Assembly (NCBI GenBank): GCA_030612095.1
Contig: JAUWOO010000084.1
Coordinates: forward strand, 1 to 8,001
From: Thermoplasmatota archaeon
Lineage (GTDB): Archaea; Thermoplasmatota; E2; DHVEG-1
Length of the DNA stretch: 8,001 nt
Direction: 5' to 3'
Shown piece after piece: positions 7,210 to 8,001 of this stretch. The notes below the pieces were generated by a model that ran no database searches, was not told the origin of the DNA, and saw nothing but the letters and a program-made list of their open reading frames with translations. Position numbers and translations under genes: made by a program. Each line of letters begins with the position of its first letter. The first letter of the stretch is position 1.

Positions 7210-7644
7210 TTATTCATGATTTTGCCCTAGTAATTTCATTTTTATGCGGGTCAACAGTGGTGTTTTTGCAGCGGCTATAACTGTCTGAGCCCGTAATTGA
7301 TCTTGTAAAAATAGTTTATCGTCTTTTAAATCACATACATTTTGGTCTAGTCTACTTATGTTATCATTCAGGTGTTTTACCTCTTGTTTTAGTGGTGTCA
7401 CTTCTGTGTTATACAGGGTGTTATACACTTCGTTATACGTGTCTTCGCTTGTGTCTATGTTTTCTGTTGAGTTATCCTGGTTATCATCGTTTAAATACTG
7501 TATAACAGCATTCCGGATAAGTTCACTATTTGGCAGTTCGTGGTTGTCAATTTTGTTATATATCTCCATGCTAAAGCGGGTGGCCATTAGCTTACTCTTA
7601 CCTATGCAATCACCTTCTTTCTTTGTATAACGTGTGTATAACAC
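7210..7644 (-). CDS. Probable ribbon-helix-helix DNA-binding protein with leucine-zipper coiled coil
   Basis: Up to 144 residues if started at GTG 7644; ATG 7587 (Met20, MATRFSMEIYN) is the main alternative and would give 125 residues. Neither has a convincing ribosome binding site. Residues about 17-53 fit a MetJ/Arc/CopG-type fold: strand LMATRFS (19-25), helix A MEIYNKIDN (26-34), turn HELPNS (35-40), helix B ELIRNAVIQYL (41-51). An acidic Asn/Asp-rich linker (52-69) and three Tyr-Asn tetrads (YNEV, YNTL, YNTE, 70-81) follow. Then comes a regular heptad coiled coil (85-117) with Leu at d (85, 92, 99, 106, 113) and Val/Ile at a (89, 96, 103), Lys at a 110. The tail is basic (127-138). I do not recognise a named family. 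The gene is flanked and interrupted by repeated TGTTATACA sites, which suggests it binds them and controls its own expression. Possible jobs are autorepressor, partition-type or DNA-bridging protein. Confidence 0.72.
   Translation of the reverse strand: MLYTRYTKKEGDCIGKSKLMATRFSMEIYNKIDNHELPNSELIRNAVIQYLNDDNQDNSTENIDTSEDTYNEVYNTLYNTEVTPLKQEVKHLNDNISRLDQNVCDLKDDKLFLQDQLRAQTVIAAAKTPLLTRIKMKLLGQNHE
7407..7439 (+). repeat. Site cluster B: three GTTATAC cores inside the coding sequence, 12-bp phase
   Basis: TGTTATACA at 7407-7415 and 7419-7427, and CGTTATACG at 7431-7439, at an exact 12-bp period with 3-nt spacers. They lie within the coding region of the ribbon-helix-helix gene and are read on the minus strand as TAT AAC (Tyr-Asn), giving the tetrads YNEV, YNTL and YNTE. 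The 12-bp period equals four codons, while the noncoding clusters use mainly 11 bp. Confidence 0.8.
7499..7507 (-). repeat. Single intragenic site C
   Basis: TGTATAACA on the plus strand, i.e. one exact TGTTATACA on the minus strand, inside the ribbon-helix-helix gene. Here the core is read as GTT ATA C (Val-Ile-Gln, residues 47-49), a different frame and orientation from cluster B. A degenerate copy, TGTTATATA, lies at 7554-7562. Confidence 0.65.
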
Positions 7645-7654
7645 GTGTTATACA
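7624..7654. repeat. Site cluster D at the gene start: three sites and a perfect 20-bp palindrome
   Basis: TGTATAACG (7624), TGTATAACA (7635) and TGTTATACA (7646) are spaced exactly 11 bp. The last two form the perfect 20-bp palindrome TGTATAACACGTGTTATACA (7635-7654). It covers the GTG candidate start at 7644 and overlaps a TATA-like element, so protein bound here should block expression of the gene. This is the best candidate operator. Confidence 0.8.
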
Positions 7655-7660
7655 TAAATG
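7652..7660 (-). promoter_or_regulatory. Possible TATA element of the ribbon-helix-helix gene
   Basis: The minus strand reads CATTTATGT, running into the operator palindrome. It would start transcription near 7629, giving about 40 nt of leader to ATG 7587. A second candidate, CATTTAATG at about 7662-7670, lies about 22 bp before GTG 7644 and would suit a leaderless GTG start. The choice between them decides the start codon and cannot be made from sequence alone. Confidence 0.3.
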
Positions 7661-7677
7661 TTTCATTAAATGTGTTG

Positions 7678-7709
7678 TGTTATACAATTGTATAACAAAC
7701 TGTATAACA
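7678..7709. repeat. Site cluster E upstream: three sites and a second perfect 20-bp palindrome
   Basis: TGTTATACA (7678), TGTATAACA (7689) and TGTATAACA (7701) are spaced 11 and 12 bp. The first two form the perfect palindrome TGTTATACAATTGTATAACA (7678-7697), with half-sites in the reverse order to those of cluster D. The first site here begins 32 bp after the last site of D, about three helical turns, so D and E may form one phased platform. Confidence 0.8.
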
Positions 7710-7859
7710 ATATAATTGGAATGATGTTTTCACACTGTTGATTTGCCCAATGACAGATAAAACGTATTTTTAAATCTTATATTTGTGTTTGTAAAAATAT
7801 CTGTTATGCTCCAATATGTTTGGGCGCACTCTAATCATCGCTAAATTTTCCCGATGGAT
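7710..7859. other. Gene-free AT-rich spacer before tRNA-Thr
   Basis: I see no credible gene here. CTTATATTT at about 7776-7784 resembles the TATA box of the deacetylase gene and points rightward. Only a 12-codon frame (ATG 7806) and a spurious frame running into the antisense of the tRNA follow it. A lone TGTTATGC (7802-7809) resembles a half-site of the repeated motif. Confidence 0.4.
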
Positions 7860-7875
7860 AAAAAGATATTCGAAA
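7860..7875 (-). terminator. Oligo-T termination signal for tRNA-Thr
   Basis: On the minus strand, directly after the discriminator base, the sequence runs TTT CGAATATC TTTTT. It therefore contains T-runs just after the tRNA 3' end and at 7860-7864, as expected for archaeal oligo-T termination. Confidence 0.4.
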
Positions 7876-7949
7876 AGCCGATGGAGAGATTTGAACTCTC
7901 GGCCTGCTGATTACAAATCAGCCGCTCTACCGGTCTAAGCTACATCGGC
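7876..7949 (-). tRNA. tRNA-Thr (anticodon UGU)
   Basis: 74 nt read on the minus strand. The acceptor stem is perfect (GCCGATG with CATCGGC). The D arm GCTT...GAGC includes a U-G pair and the loop carries GG. The anticodon stem is GCTGA/TCAGC with loop TTTGTAA, so the anticodon is UGU (decodes ACA, and ACG by wobble). The variable loop is short. The T arm is GAGAG TTCAAAT CTCTC. The discriminator at 7876 is U73, the identity element of archaeal threonyl-tRNA. CCA is not encoded and there is no intron. Confidence 0.95.
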
Positions 7950-7978
7950 GTATTTTTTCTTACCGTAATATCTAATCC

Positions 7979-7987
7979 TATATAAAA
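7979..7987 (-). promoter_or_regulatory. TATA box of tRNA-Thr
   Basis: The minus strand reads TTTTATATA, a strong archaeal box A centred about 34 bp upstream of the mature tRNA 5' end at 7949. It implies a 5' leader of about 5-10 nt, to be removed by RNase P. Confidence 0.6.
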
Positions 7988-8001
7988 TTCTCTCGGTGCA
8001 T

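Noticed and set aside
7358..7630. Plus-strand 90-codon frame opposite the ribbon-helix-helix gene
   Set aside because: Its composition is Ser/Leu/Phe-rich as expected of an antisense shadow. The minus-strand frame has a coherent domain and a regular coiled coil.
7175..7709. CRISPR array
   Set aside because: The repeats are only 9 bp with 2-3 bp spacers inside clusters and change orientation. There are no spacer-length unique segments and no cas genes.
7175..7709. Insertion sequence or MITE with terminal repeats
   Set aside because: The repeats are many, short and phased, not one pair of terminal inverted repeats. No transposase or target duplication is visible.
7816..7938. Plus-strand 40-residue frame reading RWRDLNSRPADYKSAALPV
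   Set aside because: It runs antisense through the tRNA-Thr gene and is a well-known type of spurious translation of tRNA sequence.

Overview
The window looks like chromosomal DNA from an AT-rich euryarchaeon. The archaeal markers are a family B DNA polymerase with a C-terminal PCNA-binding motif, an archaeal-type phosphopantetheine adenylyltransferase, a tRNA-Thr with discriminator U73 and no encoded CCA, TATA boxes about 25 bp upstream of apparently leaderless start codons, GGTGAT-type ribosome binding sites, and a surface protein ending in a PGF-type C-terminal anchor. The polymerase variant and the NosD-like/PKD surface protein suggest Thermoplasmata or a relative, but that placement is inference.

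Layout. 4-2871 (minus) is a complete family B DNA polymerase. It shares a 107-bp promoter region with a divergent class I/II histone-deacetylase-family amidohydrolase (2979-3986, plus). That gene converges, with a 4-bp gap, on a small unrecognised protein (3991-4290, minus), preceded by coaD (4338-4799, minus). A divergent 698-residue exported protein follows (4935-7031, plus): parallel beta-helix, Ig-like region, two PKD domains and a PGF-CTERM-like anchor.

The right-hand 1 kb differs from the rest. A small gene (7210-7644, minus) encodes a probable ribbon-helix-helix DNA-binding protein with a long leucine-zipper-like coiled coil. It is surrounded and penetrated by 13 copies of the 7-bp core GTTATAC (either orientation), mostly as TGTTATACA. 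Twelve of these lie in four clusters of three, spaced 11 or 12 bp, located downstream of the stop, inside the coding region, at the start, and further upstream. Two adjacent pairs form perfect 20-bp palindromes. I saw no copy elsewhere in the window. This looks like a self-contained DNA-binding protein and site-array module (autoregulator, partition-like or DNA-looping). It is the most interesting part of the window. The window ends with tRNA-Thr(UGU) on the minus strand and its promoter.

The polymerase, coaD and tRNA genes are housekeeping. The deacetylase may act on protein lysines or acetylated small molecules. The surface protein belongs to the cell envelope. I see no obvious multi-gene operon; each gene appears to have its own promoter.
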